Shown one piece after another: positions 30,781 to 42,864 of a stretch of 64,000 nucleotides of DNA. This DNA comes from Conchocele bisecta (lineage: Eukaryota; Mollusca; Bivalvia; Lucinida; Thyasiridae), in NCBI GenBank assembly GCA_029237695.1, contig CM055266.1, forward strand, positions 124,238,569 through 124,302,568, in the 5' to 3' direction. The position numbers and the translations under genes are program-made. Within the stretch, counting starts at the first letter, position 1. The number at the start of each line of letters is the position of its first letter. The notes beneath the pieces were generated by a model. That model saw only the letters and a program-made list of their open reading frames with translations, ran no database searches and was not told the DNA's origin.

Positions 30781-31154
30781 TGTTGGTGTGACAGACGTAT
30801 TGATAAATAATGCAGGTTGTCGTTGGCTGAAACCGGATAATTAAGTAGCAGTAAATGTCATCCGTAGAATATATAAGATCGTACGTCCGTTTGGGCTGGA
30901 TAATCAGTGTGCAACGTGCTCACTAGCGCTGTCCACTCAATTTGGTTGGTTAGAAGGTCGGACCCGGCTGGGTCGCCTTGGGGCGCCGTTTAGTAGTCTG
31001 GGTGCGGGTGTTAACTCGGGACTCTGAGAATTAGGCTAACTCCACTATAAGATCAATTGCGTGCCAATAAAAGTATGATTTCAGAACTACTCCGTTGTTC
31101 GTAGTTCGTCTTAGAGAGGGTCCAGAAGGTGCAACTCAGATGGTGATCACAACA
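30781..31154 (+). mobile_element. Solo LTR candidate
   Basis: It begins TGTTGGTGTGA and ends TCACAACA, a short inverted terminal match with TG...CA ends. AATATATAAG at 30868 is a TATA box and AATAAA at 31066 a poly(A) signal in the order expected of an LTR. No primer-binding site, polypurine tract or coding region follows, and a family A copy starts at 31196. No exact target duplication is seen (GTTCA against ACGTT). The boundaries are inferred. Confidence 0.4.
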
Positions 31155-31195
31155 ACGTTTCAATGTTCGTACCATTTCTTCTTTCTTAATAACCA

Positions 31196-31438
31196 GGGGC
31201 CCGTTTCACTTAACTTCGTATGACTAAAATGTTCGTAAGTGCAAAATTATGATATTCTGTAAATCTCACATTAACAATGTTTTCTTGTAAACAATTATTG
31301 GATTTACATTTAATGAGCATATGCTGCATATGCAGCCTATGCTCAATAAATGTAAATCCATCAATTGAAATTTACAGACGATCCTAAATGTGTACTTACG
31401 AACATTTTAGTCGTACGAAGTTTAGTGAAACGGGCCCC
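31196..31438. mobile_element. Family A foldback MITE, full copy
   Basis: AGGGGCCCGTTTCACTTAAC to TTTAGTGAAACGGGCCCCT. The central loop has one mismatch (GAGCATATGCTGCATATGCA). Confidence 0.75.
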
Positions 31439-32545
31439 TGGGAACAAAGCTCGGGAATATGAGTGAAGTGGGATAAAAGCTTAAAGTTCATTGCTATGCC
31501 ACCACCCCTCCCCCTCCGATGTTGCCATGACATTCATGTAACTCGAAGAACAGTGATCAATAGCGCCCTACCCGCATGGGGGTACAGTTTAGTCCGCGGA
31601 CACACACGAACGGACATATTTATACAGTGTTTGCCTCCGTGTTTTGGGATATTCGCGAGATTTGCCTGGGCTCATTTTCAGTTGAATGGCTACGTCAATG
31701 TACATACACATATAAGAGCAATTCCCTAACTTGATGAGGTTGGAAGAACATAACCTATGACATTTTGGTAGACGACAGTGACATGATTTCCACCATCCCC
31801 CGTGGTGCTGAATCAACAATAAGTATCATAGTACGGTGACACGCCACGACAAAAATGGTCATATTACTTTTGACCAGTCACTGACGCTGCACTCCGCGAC
31901 GCCGTAAATGTTTCACGTTCAAAAGTGCTCATGTTTCCTGACGAGATGCCACTCAGCTGTACTTAAAGATATCGCATAAACGCTTTTTTAGTGTAGCAAG
32001 AAAGGTTGCGCCGGTTACTAGACGAAAATGTGTTTATGCAGTATGTTGTACATGAAGCTGAATGGGAATTCGTCAGACATTCGCCGCCTATTTCGATATG
32101 AAACAGAGTGCAATGTCAGTGAGTCAAGTTGTCCCAATTGGCAGATTCGTGTACATTGCGATGCGGGGATGTGGTTTTCGTTAAAGGCGTCGCTAAACGC
32201 GTGAAGAACGTTTCCAAAACGCAATATACGAACTGTGTACCTCCTGATCAGACTGCGCGGATGCGCAGGCTGATCAGGAGCTACACTGGTCGAAAATCAA
32301 CAAACTACTTCATGTTGTGACGAGCCAGGTGTAATCGATATGTACTCTGATCTAGGTGTATCAGTAACCAGCGGGGTATTGCAGTCATTGTAACCATCCA
32401 TTTGCATAATTGGTCAGGCTGGTGTTATTGGCATGAATAGACGGAGTATATATCCACACAAATGCCAACATTTATACCACGAAATGGGAGACCTGGCGAG
32501 TCTAGTGTATAATAAATACAAATAGAAAACACGGTGCGTACTGAG

Positions 32546-32835
32546 CAGACCGTGGCCGAGAGGTAACACCGTCGGACTGCCACGCTGGCGACACGTGTTC
32601 GCTTCAGGGTTCAGTTCCATGGCGTGAGTATTTCTGAGATACTTTGTATTTCCTTCTCTACTAGTCACTAGTCCTTTCGGATGGGGACTTTAAAAGGCGG
32701 TCCCGTGTATCAGATTTGAAGGAGAGCCTGTGCACGTTAAAGAGCCAGAGGGGACTATTCTAATCAGAGCTAGGCCTCATGAGGCCGGTTTCATCTGTAA
32801 TCGAGCCAGTGCCGTCATTAAATCCAAGCATTTAC
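32546..32835 (+). repeat. tRNA-derived SINE
   Basis: The head contains an A-box-like GTGGCCGAGAGGTAACACC and, 40 bases on, a B-box-like GGGTTCAGTTCC, spaced as in a Ser/Leu-type tRNA. The body follows with TTTCGGATGGGGACTTTAAA, GGTCCCGTGTATC and GCACGTTAAAGAGCC, which resemble the conserved body of invertebrate SINEs. The tail end and target duplication are not resolved. Confidence 0.7.
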
Positions 32836-34404
32836 ATTGCGTACGAAGTCAAGGGCCGAACGGGTAACTAACTGTAGCTTCCGAACGGTCCAACAATATG
32901 TCGCAAATGGGGCGTTTCTATTCTTAATACATATACATATGGATCACTAACACCACGTATATTTGTAGCGACTGACATAGCTACGCTGGATGTTGACTAA
33001 TGTGGTTCTTTTCACTAAAACTGCGTAAAAGAAACGAGTTTGTGTGTAATGAATTTGTTTTTTAGCATTAACATGATTCTCTAATGGTACCATTTTCCAG
33101 GTTACGTACACATCACTATTTGTGAAATTTGTGAAAATACCCGCACGGTTTACCCACATCTACATCTGCTCGCATACTTATAAATGCTTTAGAATTGTAA
33201 TGCTCGATGTTGAACTTCTTGGCCGTATCAGGTTCGTTTGAGTCTCGCCTGTTCTACGAAGCTTAGTGCGTATGACGTTTCGTGAAACGGGTCAAAGGTG
33301 TACCCAAATAGCATAACACTCGGACACTTGTTCAGACAGCCAGATAACGGTCGATGTACCCGAATGGACATGTCGGTGTCCGGATGGCGACTTAAGTAGG
33401 TTGGTATCATCGATAGTGTAAGTACCCCGTGTCAAAATGTCACAATTATCTAAACCTATGCCCGATACGGTTGTATACGTGCCACACGTGACGTATTTAT
33501 AATGTGAAGGGGTCAGTGGAATAAGGGGCTAACTCCGTCAGCCCCTAGCGACTGTGTACGAGCTTCCATTTTGGTTTACGCAATTTACAAGCTCTTTTCA
33601 CCAGCTTCTGATTTTATGTACTACTTTAGAAATGATTTTTGACAAACAATAACAATAACATCAGTTAATGGAAATGTAGTGGCCGACTGGCATACATGCA
33701 TATGTATGAGCTGTTGTATCGACTGGGTCCATTGTGCACGGTACATGCCACTTAAGTGATTGTCTATCTCCGTATACATGGCGGCATTCGCCTCAATTTC
33801 TCCATTGCTATCTCTTCATAGGACCGTTCAAACCACAAAAGCCACCGCTGCTATGGTCACAGTTTGTAGATTATCATCGTTCGTTAGTAACGTTTCGTTT
33901 GTTCGTGTCTCCGTTACGTAGAGACGAACGTTAAGAATCTTAAACGTCGTTGCTTTTTTTCCCGCGGCGCGGAGACGGAAATGAAGATCATACGCGAGGT
34001 AGAAACGAATGAATGAAATGTAAGGTTCTTAACCGTCGTTTACTACGAGGCGTAGTGACTAAGAGACGGCGTGTCCCTAACAAGCCACCATGAAGGAGAA
34101 CTCATTTTTACATAGGGTATACACCTATGTATAGGGATCGCCTCCGAAAGTTAGCCACGCCCCAGAGCCCCCTCGATGCGGTGGTAGGTAGTGATATCTT
34201 GGAGTAACCATAACAACAAAATGCATTGTGTTACTCAACGTTTATACGCAACCGCTAATTGAAAATAATATTATGAAAAACTACTTGCACTGCACAATAT
34301 CAACAACGGATGTTCTACGTACAAAAATACATCGGATTATTTTGTTGCGCGTGATTTGCCCCCATTTGCGGTCATCGCTAAATTTAGTAACAGAGTTAAC
34401 TCAC

Positions 34405-34435
34405 CTCCGAATACTCTCCGAAACAAGCGACGCAT
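34405..34435 (-). CDS. Candidate first coding exon
   Basis: ATG at 34433-34435 in a favourable context (GTAAAATGC) opens MRRLFRRVFG, and one G remains before the strong donor GGAG|GTGAGTT, so the exon leaves phase 1. It lies about 100 bases below the TATA/initiator pair at 34530-34562. A second strong donor (GTCGG|GTGAGTTTA, near 34478) would give a non-coding first exon instead. Four arginines at the N-terminus could be the n-region of a signal peptide completed in the next exon, which would fit the surface protein at 7-15 kb; equally it may be a different gene. No downstream partner exon was found in 15-34 kb. Confidence 0.3.
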
Positions 34436-34529
34436 TTTACACACAAACTACATTAAGTTTGACCTTCCGACAGCCTATTTTTAAACTCACCCGACACCTG
34501 TGCGAAACAAAACTCGCACGTGTAGGTCT

Positions 34530-34562
34530 AACTGATGTTTAATCCTCATTCTCTCTATATAT
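34530..34562 (-). promoter_or_regulatory. Candidate core promoter: TATA box plus initiator
   Basis: Reading the minus strand, ATATATAGAG (34562-34556) is followed by TCAGTT (34535-34530). The presumed start base lies 29 bp from the TATA box, the canonical distance. TCAGTT matches the invertebrate initiator TCAKTY. Confidence 0.4.
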
Positions 34563-35192
34563 CGATGATTTACAGCGGATTTTAGTGACATTCCCGAATT
34601 CGGCCTAATTGACATTTGTCTATGGTGGCCAATACACGCCAACATGAGTGTCAATTCTACGTTCAGGGAAGGGGGTCAATAAGTCAGTATTTAAGGTGAT
34701 AACTTACAGTCAGGGAACAAATTAATGACAGTATAACACATCCAGCGTATATTAATACCCATATTAATGCAAGTACTGAAATACGACAACAAAAAATCTA
34801 ACAAGTTTGGGCTTCCATACATTGAACATTTTGTCAGCGGTTTCCCCAATGACGTCATTTGTATGTTTTAATATACTCGATCCGGGGCCAACTATTTCAT
34901 TCACAAAACAGAAGTAAACTTGGCGATGTACCGATAAGGCATTTTCAGGCGCGACACCGCTTCCGTGGAGGAATTATTGTAACTATTGCTCTTCAATCAG
35001 TTTTCAATATATCTATAATGATCATAGATATCTGGAATCTGTATACTTGAATTGATGATGTCTTGTATATGTGTTACCGTATCTTTCTGATATTGCTATG
35101 CATAATCTGTAATGTTGTTGAATGTTTTGGTACATACTGTAGCAGTGCATACTGTACTTCAAGTTGTGCCATATCAATAGTTTACCCCTTAA

Positions 35193-35355
35193 CCATTAAA
35201 ACGCTGAAAAATAAAATTGCCGTCTGCTCATTTTGTATATTTTAATCTCTTTAAAAACCTGTTTTAGCAGCGCAGTAGAATCGTCTCAGTATGTTTTTGA
35301 GGAGAAAATATAAAAATATTTAAAACAGCAGACGACAATTGTCGTTTCCAGCGCT
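35193..35355. mobile_element. Family E-related TTAA element, diverged
   Basis: TTAA at 35189-35192 and 35356-35359, the latter shared with the next element. CCATTAAAACGCTG and CAGCGCT are remnants of the ends. GCCGTCTGCT and AGCAGACGAC mark the family. Confidence 0.6.
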
Positions 35356-35359
35356 TTAA

Positions 35360-35788
35360 AGATACATGCCCACTCAGTAAGCCCAAATGTAATTCATAGT
35401 AATTAAATAAGTGTATAACTGTCACTGATAGTGACGCTCGGCAGTATCAGGCTATTTTCATATGCAAATGAGGCATGATATTTTTTAATTATCTATACTA
35501 AAGAAATGCGTCACCTGAACAAATAATATTTTCGACAGAGTTTAAAGTATGATCATTGCACATCATAAAATAAATACAGAGATTAAATAGTAATGTCCGT
35601 TAACATTTTAAGCAAACACGGTTATCGCCCCTGATATCAGTGTGTAAATTTACGTCTGATATAAATGTATAATAATGCCAATCAGTACGTGGGATAATGG
35701 CGCATGAATGTTTATTTTGCCAGGAAATGTCTCAGATGATGTCTCTGATGTAAAGAACATTTTGTACCTACTGAGTGGGCATGTACCT
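35360..35788. mobile_element. Family H TTAA element, full copy
   Basis: TTAA at 35356-35359 and 35789-35792. Ends AGATACATGCCCACTCAG and CTGAGTGGGCATGTACCT. It abuts the family E-related element with a single shared TTAA. Confidence 0.7.
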
Positions 35789-35970
35789 TTAAGGGTTAGT
35801 GAAACTGCAACACCAACAATCAATCAATCAATCAATCTAGTTTAATCTTGTAGTACCCTATGTTCAGTACTTTCAGTACTTTGATTAACATAGACACTCA
35901 AATTGCTTGATTGTCAATAGGTTTAGATAATATGGCAAGATTAACGCCGGCGGTTGTGTATTGTAGGTGT

Positions 35971-36250
35971 CGCTATAGGAACACCATCGAAGGGGGGCGC
36001 TATAGGAACACCATCGAAGGGGGCGCTATAGGAACACCATCGAAGGGGGCGCTATAGGAACACCATCGAAGGGGGCGCTATAGGAACACCATCGAAGGGG
36101 GGCGCTATAGGAACACCATCGAAGGGGCGCTATAGGAACACCATCGAAGGGGGCGCTATAGGAACACGATCGAAGGGGCGCTATAGGAACACCATCGAAG
36201 GGGGCGCTATAGGAACATCATCGAAGGGGGCGCCATAGGAACACCTTCGG
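35971..36250. repeat. 26-bp minisatellite, 11 units
   Basis: CGCTATAGGAACACCATCGA plus a G run of 4-6 bases. Unit starts 35971, 35998, 36024, 36050, 36076, 36103, 36128, 36154, 36179, 36205, 36231. Length differences of 25-27 all come from the G run. It begins directly after a family J end (CCGGCGGTTGTGTA). Confidence 0.95.
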
Positions 36251-36348
36251 ATCTTGGAGTATGTCCTCTCTTGTACGTCGAACGCTCGTCGGACGATATG
36301 ATCCCCAATGGAAATTCACGACACCGCTCTTTTCAAAAGCAAGACATA

Positions 36349-36410
36349 CGTCCATTGTGAAAGTAACGAGTGCACTAGTGCAATCGCTACTTTCATGATG
36401 AACGTATGTT
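36349..36410. repeat. Inverted repeat
   Basis: CATACGTCCATTGTGAAAGTA faces TACTTTCATGATGAACGTATG around GAGTGCACTAGTGCAATC. The neighbouring 36260-36950 is otherwise unique AT-rich DNA with no gene seen. Confidence 0.55.
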
Positions 36411-36959
36411 CAGTTTTACTATGAAATTCCCTCATTTCAGATACTATTTTAGCATTCGTTGATCTCCATGTCCAACATATTGGGAGGCAGTCCCAGACTA
36501 CTGACTCAGCACTAGCAAACCAAAATGTATATTATTCATTGGCTTTCAGTGAATTAACATTCCAATGTATATTTAACAAGGGAATTCTATCTGATGCGAT
36601 TCTATCTAATACGTTACGTGGTCAATATAACAGTGGCAGCAACAGGGGAACACGTATGTATGTATAACTAACTGCAACAACCACAACATACTATATATAG
36701 TAACAGTAGCGCAAATGAGTATAAACAATATAACATACATGTACATGCTATACTTCGTAGTTTCTTGCGGAAAAGAGTTGACGTATTTAATTACACAGAG
36801 CGCTGCTTGTGTTTCCATGGAGCCTATTGCATGCAAAAAATACGGCACCCATTGAATAATAAATCGTTCCAATGTTGCTACAAATCTTACAGCACATGGA
36901 CATATTTCAATTTCAATTCAATGTATTAGCATTTAAGCACGATTTGCTTCTCGTCAGAA

Positions 36960-37390
36960 TACATTGTCCTTGGTGGTGCCAGAACAGCAAAGGAAATAAC
37001 AAGGAAATGTATACCATTAAGCTGCGTGTTTCCACTGCAAGTCGCATTACTGGTGTGCAATTGTTACTACGCCTTGAGAAATGGGGCTTATGACATTTAA
37101 TTATATTCCAGCTCCTGATCCGATTACACACTGCTTCCGCCAGTGTTGAACATAATAGAAGTGTGCCGTGTGTCTCAATAGCGACCAGTACAGACCCAGA
37201 ACACATTGTCCTTGGTAGTGCCAGAAGAAAATACAGGGACATATATACGATGACGCCGTGTGTTTCCACTGCAAGTCGCATTACTGGTGAATGTGTGTAA
37301 TTGTGACTACGGCTTGAGTAATGGAGCTTGTGACATTTAAGTATATTCCAACCCCCGCTACCGCCGGTGTTGAACACGTTAGAAGCATAC
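36960..37390. repeat. 242-bp tandem duplication containing family C-like ends
   Basis: CATTGTCCTTGGTGGTGCCA at 36962 recurs at 37204, followed in both by GTGTTTCCACTGCAAGTCGC and a GAGAAATGGGGCTTATGAC-type block. The long minus-strand frame spanning it (36913-37401) has no domain signal and reflects the duplication. Confidence 0.6.
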
Positions 37391-38376
37391 GCGCGTCTCA
37401 TTGGCTGAACGGCGAACAGTGCAGACCCGGATCAGACTGCGCGGGCAGCGCAGTCTGATCCGGGTCTACACGGTTCGCAATTGCCATAAGATACATTTCT
37501 CCGGGCCACCATTATAATTATGCAATATTGCAGCGACGAAGTAGTGCCAAGAATGTGGCAATAATCCGAAAATTCCCGCCAACTAATCTAGGCAACATCA
37601 CAGCCTTAGCTGTATGATGTATGGGAAATGTTCTATAATCAAATTCAGAATCGTACCTGCTCTATCTGAGCGTACATTTCTTCAGTTCCCTTGCGAGAAA
37701 CTTTGTGTTGTTAGATTTGACATGTAAACTGTGTTGCATACATGTTTGCAGGTAACTCTAACACGATTCGTATTGGACCTAAGCATGCAGTGTCCCATTT
37801 CGGCACACAATTACAAGTATACACATCTGTCCGCCTTGCACCAACATATATCATATATAACACTTAAAAATTCGGCCTTTTTGGACTTAAATGTCCCGGT
37901 ATGGAAGATCTTCGAGCAAATTCCCACCCTTAAATATAAGCTTAACAACAAAAACAACAGGTTACACCGTCTACGTATTGACGGATTTGCCTTTGCAATC
38001 ATGAACATACATGAACATCTGAGATAAATGGTCAAGAAACTCATCAAAAATAGGATCACAGAAAGTTTTCATGGTGTTCGGTTTAGAGAGGTTCCATTGT
38101 ATGTTTAGCAAATTAATTTACTTTCTAAGTGAAAATATAATTCTGTTGACATTAACATTCTATTGCAAAACAGCACTTATATTTATTCATAGTGTAACTG
38201 CACACACACATTGTGGTCAAATATTATCAACATCGATGAAATGGTTCACAGGTTATTAATAATCGAAATGTGTTACAAACGCACACACATACGCACGTAC
38301 GTTATATTCCCTCTTGTCTATCGGCGAGGGTTTACCAAAAGCTCCCAATAATACTTTCACTGTACATGCGGGGCAC

Positions 38377-38536
38377 CTGGCTACGGGCTCGTTCGTCCCA
38401 GTGACGGTTCGCCCTGACACTGAACGTGCCAATGACACAAGACGTTCCGCCCGTGGCGGTTTGTCGCATTATTGGGACGAATAGTCCTACATGCATCCTG
38501 GAATCGGGTACTTCGATCGCTGGAGTATTGCCAGAC
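38377..38536 (-). CDS. Candidate exon of unknown gene (weak)
   Basis: Minus-strand acceptor CGTCTTACTAG and donor AGCCAG|GTGCCC enclose 160 bp that is open in one frame: SGNTPAIEVPDSRMHVG, LFVPIMRQTATGGTSC, VIGTFSVRANRHWDERARSQ. It starts after one base and ends in phase 0, so it cannot join directly to the phase-1 exons at 7-15 kb. Base composition is richer in GC than its surroundings and no repeat family covers it. No domain is recognised. Confidence 0.2.
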
Positions 38537-38861
38537 CTAGTAAGACGTAGCGCAGTACTGCGGCAATCAGACGGCACTTATGATGTACATACGTTATTTA
38601 GCTGGTTATGTGCCATCATGAACAGTGTACAGCTGCAGTTTGTGCAAATATTGCAAGATAAACGTGGAGAATAAAACATAATAGCATCCCAACGTCTCTT
38701 ATAAAATGGAGAACGTCAATATAAGATTATTAATGTGGCTAGATTTTGCTCAATCCAGTTTCCAGGCGCAAACACATGTTTGAATTCATCAAAGTAGATT
38801 ACAGTATGAAGACGCACATTCGATATTATGTTTTAATCGTATTCTGGATATGGCTTGCTAT

Positions 38862-39119
38862 AGCGGTTTATGCAAACCGTGCAGATCCAGATGAGCCGGC
38901 TCGTGTTTATGCAAACCGTGCAGATCCAGATGAGCCGGCTCGTAACGAGCCGTCTCATCAGGATCTGCACGTTTTGCAAGTAATTTTCATATTTCTTAGA
39001 ACAAAAACACCCCCTTTTCATAAATGGACGAATCTGAAAATCATTTTGTGACCATTGGATTGGTCGGAACATTAGCATATCACAGTCCATTCCAGTTCCT
39101 TAGGGTTGAAAGGGTTAAT
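38862..39119. mobile_element. Family G-related element with duplicated head
   Basis: GCAAACCGTGCAGATCCAGATGAGCCGGCTCGT is tandemly present twice (38873 and 38911), then inverted. AAAATCATTTTGTGACCATT and GTTGAAAGGGTTAA close the element. Confidence 0.5.
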
Positions 39120-39305
39120 AGTTGGATCTGGATCAAATAATACGCTCCTGTAGCCTGATAACGATCTATATAATAATAAGTATTGCTTGCTAACAGCATG
39201 ACTGATCGATGCTTCATTGTTGGATTGGTGAACAGTGTCGATCATGATCAGAATGTGTGGATGGATCTGGATCTACACTGGTCGCCAGTCTCCAGTCATA
39301 GCCAC
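39120..39305. mobile_element. Family C MITE
   Basis: TAGTTGGATCTGGATCAAATA, TGTAGCCTGATAACGATCTA, GCTTCATTGTTGGATTGGTG and ACACTGGTCGCCAGTCTCC. Two further partial C copies follow at 39786-39870 and 40025-40110. Confidence 0.6.
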
Positions 39306-40273
39306 AATTATGTTTAGAAACAATCGAAATACCAGAAAAATAAAAACTAGCTCTGAAAATCAAAAGACATCACAAAAACCTGGCCATTTATTGGACTATA
39401 AATGGCATTTAGTGACTTGGAAGTTCGAGCTAGTTGTATATTTCTAATTTCTTGTTTGTATACAAATTATACATATTTGATCACCACTAGTGATGGCTTA
39501 CTTGATTGTCACTCGAGACCCGGAGGCGCCAGGCTGTGAAGTGCCCGGAGTGTATATATAAACTTGTCGCTCGTCGGGAAGCAATAGACTGTATAGAAGT
39601 GCGTGCCGACATCCGACGGCCAATAATAGTCGGCTAGAACTACGGATATAAATTGTGGATCTAATCATCGCCCGTCGATATAGCACAGAGGTCTGCTCTC
39701 TTTGAATTGAAATGTCGTGATATATGCTCTTTGACTACAGAAAGGGGGCTCATACCATTTCAAGTCCGACGAGCTCCTGATATGTGCCTGTGGCTGGAGA
39801 AATTATGTATATATGCGACCAGTGTAGACCTAGACCAGTCTATTCTGACCAGGGCCTACACGTTCGTCAGTCAGTCAATGAAACACTCGCAATACTTCTA
39901 ACTTAAAAAGTTTTGGTCATTATCAGGTTTCAGGAGGGAGCTAGAAGATCATAGGTGTCAGGTTCATGCTGTACGTTTGTCCCGTCGTGTGACAGAACGG
40001 GTGCTACATTACTGAATAGTTGACGGTGTAGAGCCTGATCAGACTGCGCGGATGCGCACACTGATCTGGATCTACACTGGTCGCAAAGGTCATAAACCCC
40101 ATTTCCACAGTCACAGCCACATATTCCGCGGTTTTCATTTTCATTATACTGGGATCAGCAACAAACCGCCATTCAATCATGTAATCAATTAATCACGAAA
40201 TCGACCAATCTATCAACCAAAGTGACACCATTCCAAACAGCACTAGTTCCGTAAAAGTATCAATATAAATGCG

Positions 40274-40513
40274 GATGTGACGGAGAAATGGGGCTTATGA
40301 GTTTTGCGAGCAGTGTATATCCGGATCAGCCTGTGCATCCGCACAGTCTGATCAGGATAAGCACTGTTCGCCATTCCATCAATTAAACACCGATCATGTT
40401 TCTAACACACAATATACATTGCAGGTTGTTATCAGGCTATATGAGTTGCTATTGATACACTATTTGATCAGGAGCTACACTGGCCACAAATAAGCTCCAT
40501 TTCTCCACAGCCA
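40274..40513. mobile_element. Family C MITE, full copy
   Basis: GATGTGACGGAGAAATGGGG to ATTTCTCCACAGCCACA, containing GCCTGTGCATCCGCACAGTC and TCGCCATTCCATCAATTAAA. Confidence 0.65.
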
Positions 40514-40626
40514 CAAATTAGTTCGCCAATTACACCAATCCTTGCAGACATCAGATTAAGCAACCAAACACGTCACTATCAGATAACATGTACTAGAACC
40601 ACACAAGAGTCAGATCAATACTCAGC

Positions 40627-40960
40627 TGATAATATAAACGCAATATACCATATACAACCCAATATTAGGAATATTCGTGTTTCAAGTATCATATTGCATA
40701 TGGTGGGATAGGTTTTGTATTTACAACTGAATATTCAAGCACACCGTGTGCTTGAATATTCAGTTGTAAATACAAAACCTATCCCAGTTTCCCCACAGGC
40801 ATTCGGCGTGTTTCGGCTTTATAGTTATACCGATGAAAGCCGAAACACACCGAATGCCTGTGGTTTGCCCTATCCAACACAATGCTAGAAACACGAATTC
40901 GTGTTCTATTATCGGATTGAACAGGGCGTTGTTCCAGCTATCAGTGGCATAACGACTACT
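40627..40960. repeat. Foldback pair related to the 15.8-kb tandem array
   Basis: Two adjacent palindromes: GCTTGAATATTCAGTTG-type arms (40720-40785) and CAGGCATTCGGTGTGTTTCG-type arms (about 40796-40862). The outer parts carry CGTGTTTC.AGTATC blocks as at 15871. Confidence 0.5.
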
Positions 40961-41116
40961 ATGTTCGTGTTTCCAGCATCTGGTTGCACGTGGTGTAATA
41001 TATAATTATATAGACATTAGTCTGTGAAATACGGAAACACGTTATAGCACCTTATGAGACACCAGTAAACATACCTCGTCATTCGTCGACGGTTACTTTA
41101 CAATACAAGACAACAC

Positions 41117-41340
41117 AATTACACAACCGCCTGCGCTAATCTGGCCAACGTCTGTATTTGTGTTTACCTCAAAATACTGGAGCACTGTGCTTGAAATCAA
41201 GCAGCTTGTTTGACTGAGCATGAACTGTGTCATTGCTCAGGCTCAGCCAAACAAACTGCTTGATTGCGAGTTGGGATTGCCAATAGTGTCCAGAAACGTT
41301 GGCATCTGGGAAAGATTAAAGCATGCGGCTGTGTACTGTT
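41117..41340. mobile_element. Family J foldback element
   Basis: ACACAACCGCCTGCGCTAAT at one end and GAAAGATTAAAGCATGCGGC at the other. The core TGAACTGTGTCATTGCTCAGG is diverged. Confidence 0.6.
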
Positions 41341-41604
41341 ACCTACAATACCGTGATAGCAAGAAAGTTTCAAAATTAATGAATGAGAAAAGTTTGAATA
41401 TTCGTATGATGCAATGCAACCGTCTGCTGGTTTTGGATTAGCTGTTCAGCTCCAACCTCCGGAACACGATCATTACGAGAGATCGATGGGCGATATTGAT
41501 TTGCTTTATCGCTATAATGACGCGTGAATGACAAGAGCTTATTACGGAGTCTGATGAAAGTAAGGTCATAGAAATCATGATCTCGTCTGGCAATCACGCG
41601 GAGC

Positions 41605-41643
41605 TATATATAAACAGCTGCCGCCGTGTCTTCCCATACAATG
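41605..41643 (+). promoter_or_regulatory. Candidate TATA promoter with downstream ATG
   Basis: TATATATAAA at 41605-41614 is followed 27 bases later by ACAATGG (ATG 41641). The short frame MVVAVGVDKRHTL then stops with no good donor, so a gene is not established. Confidence 0.15.
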
Positions 41644-41739
41644 GTGGTTGCAGTTGGCGTCGACAAACGGCATACACTTTAAATGTGAACGTGACTGTAG
41701 AAATGGGGCTTATGGCGTTTGCGGTCTACCTCAGGCTTA

Positions 41740-41915
41740 GGGGGCCGTTTCACTAAACTTCTTGTGACTAAAATGTTCGTAAGTGCAAATTTAGGATCGG
41801 CTGGAAATATCAATTGATGGATTTACATTTATTGAGCATAGGCTGCATATGCAGCCTATGCTTAATAAATGTAAGTCCAATAATTGTTTACAAGAAAACA
41901 TTGTATATGAATATA
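41740..41915. mobile_element. Family A foldback MITE, right arm truncated
   Basis: GGGGGCCGTTTCACTAAAC, full centre, then the right arm ends at AAGAAAACATTGT, where unrelated ATATGAATATAAC begins. Confidence 0.65.
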
Positions 41916-42499
41916 ACATTTGTGCACACACCCGTTTACAGATTTGATTTGATATGACATCAGGAATCTAGTTTAATAAATATCATATTAAATCGTCACT
42001 CATGTAAGGTCCTCCATTTCTGTAATTCAAGGTTTCTCGAATGGCGGGTAATTACGACATAACCGACCGACTTCCAACACAACACGTTTAATTACAATCA
42101 GCCAAGTAGGGGGAACACACCCACGAGAAGTAGCGAGGAATGTGCCAGTCGGAGATAGGAAGACAAACGTTTGTTTAGTGTTGTACATACCTGCGTCTCA
42201 TTTGATAAGATAACCTTTATATGAAGGTCCAGTTATAGGAATATGGGATTTATTGTACATGTACCACTACACATTTATAAAACCATTATTTCGACATTTG
42301 TAAGACTTTTTGACAGATGGCGTTTTAGAATATGTCAGCGATGACATTCGTTGTTTTCTACATTAGTTACGTGAAGTTTACACGCATACCATCTCCCTAT
42401 CTAATGTTGGTGTATATGCATGTATTTTCCAGCATTGTCACTGACAATGTGGGAACGCATTTCCTCTGACGCAAGTGGAAGGAAGGCTCTATTTATACA

Positions 42500-42675
42500 G
42501 TGGAACCTCCCCAGGATGTCCGGTTTAGAGATGCTCCGCTGTAAATCAGGCATATCACTCGTTCGTGGTTTGAGATCGCGAACAAACAGCACCATCGGAG
42601 TTAGAATGCAATGAAACACATCAACTTTATCAACACTTGAGTCTGCATGGTGTCCGGTTTAGAGAGGTTCCACTG
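42500..42675. mobile_element. Family B MITE, diverged
   Basis: ACAGTGGAACCTCCCCAGGA, head end GTCCGGTTTAGAGATGCTCC, body with GTTTGAGATCGCGAACAAAC, and terminal GTCCGGTTTAGAGAGGTTCC. The left head arm is partly deleted. Confidence 0.5.
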
Positions 42676-42864
42676 CATTAAATTAATGATTAACACAATG
42701 CGACTGACGGTATGTGCAATACTATACGGTACACCTCTCTACAACGTCCAATTTTATGAATTCCAACTACTGGTGGTTGCAAAGAGGTTGGACTGTAATA
42801 ACCACTAAGACGATTTGAAATGGAAAATGCATGTGTTTGAGATTCTCCTTCCCCATTAGAAATG

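Noticed and set aside
36913..37401. A 162-codon minus-strand frame, the longest in the window
   Set aside because: It spans two copies of a 242-bp tandem duplication with family C-like ends, with internal residue repetition and no domain or splice evidence.
37659..37702. Short minus-strand block reading GTEEMYAQIEQ before a GTACGA donor-like site
   Set aside because: The acceptor is poor, the length is 44 bp, and its phase does not match the better exons. It is too short to support alone.
39540..39610. TATATATAAACTT with downstream start-like sequence as an LTR or gene promoter
   Set aside because: No initiator, coding exon or paired LTR end could be matched.
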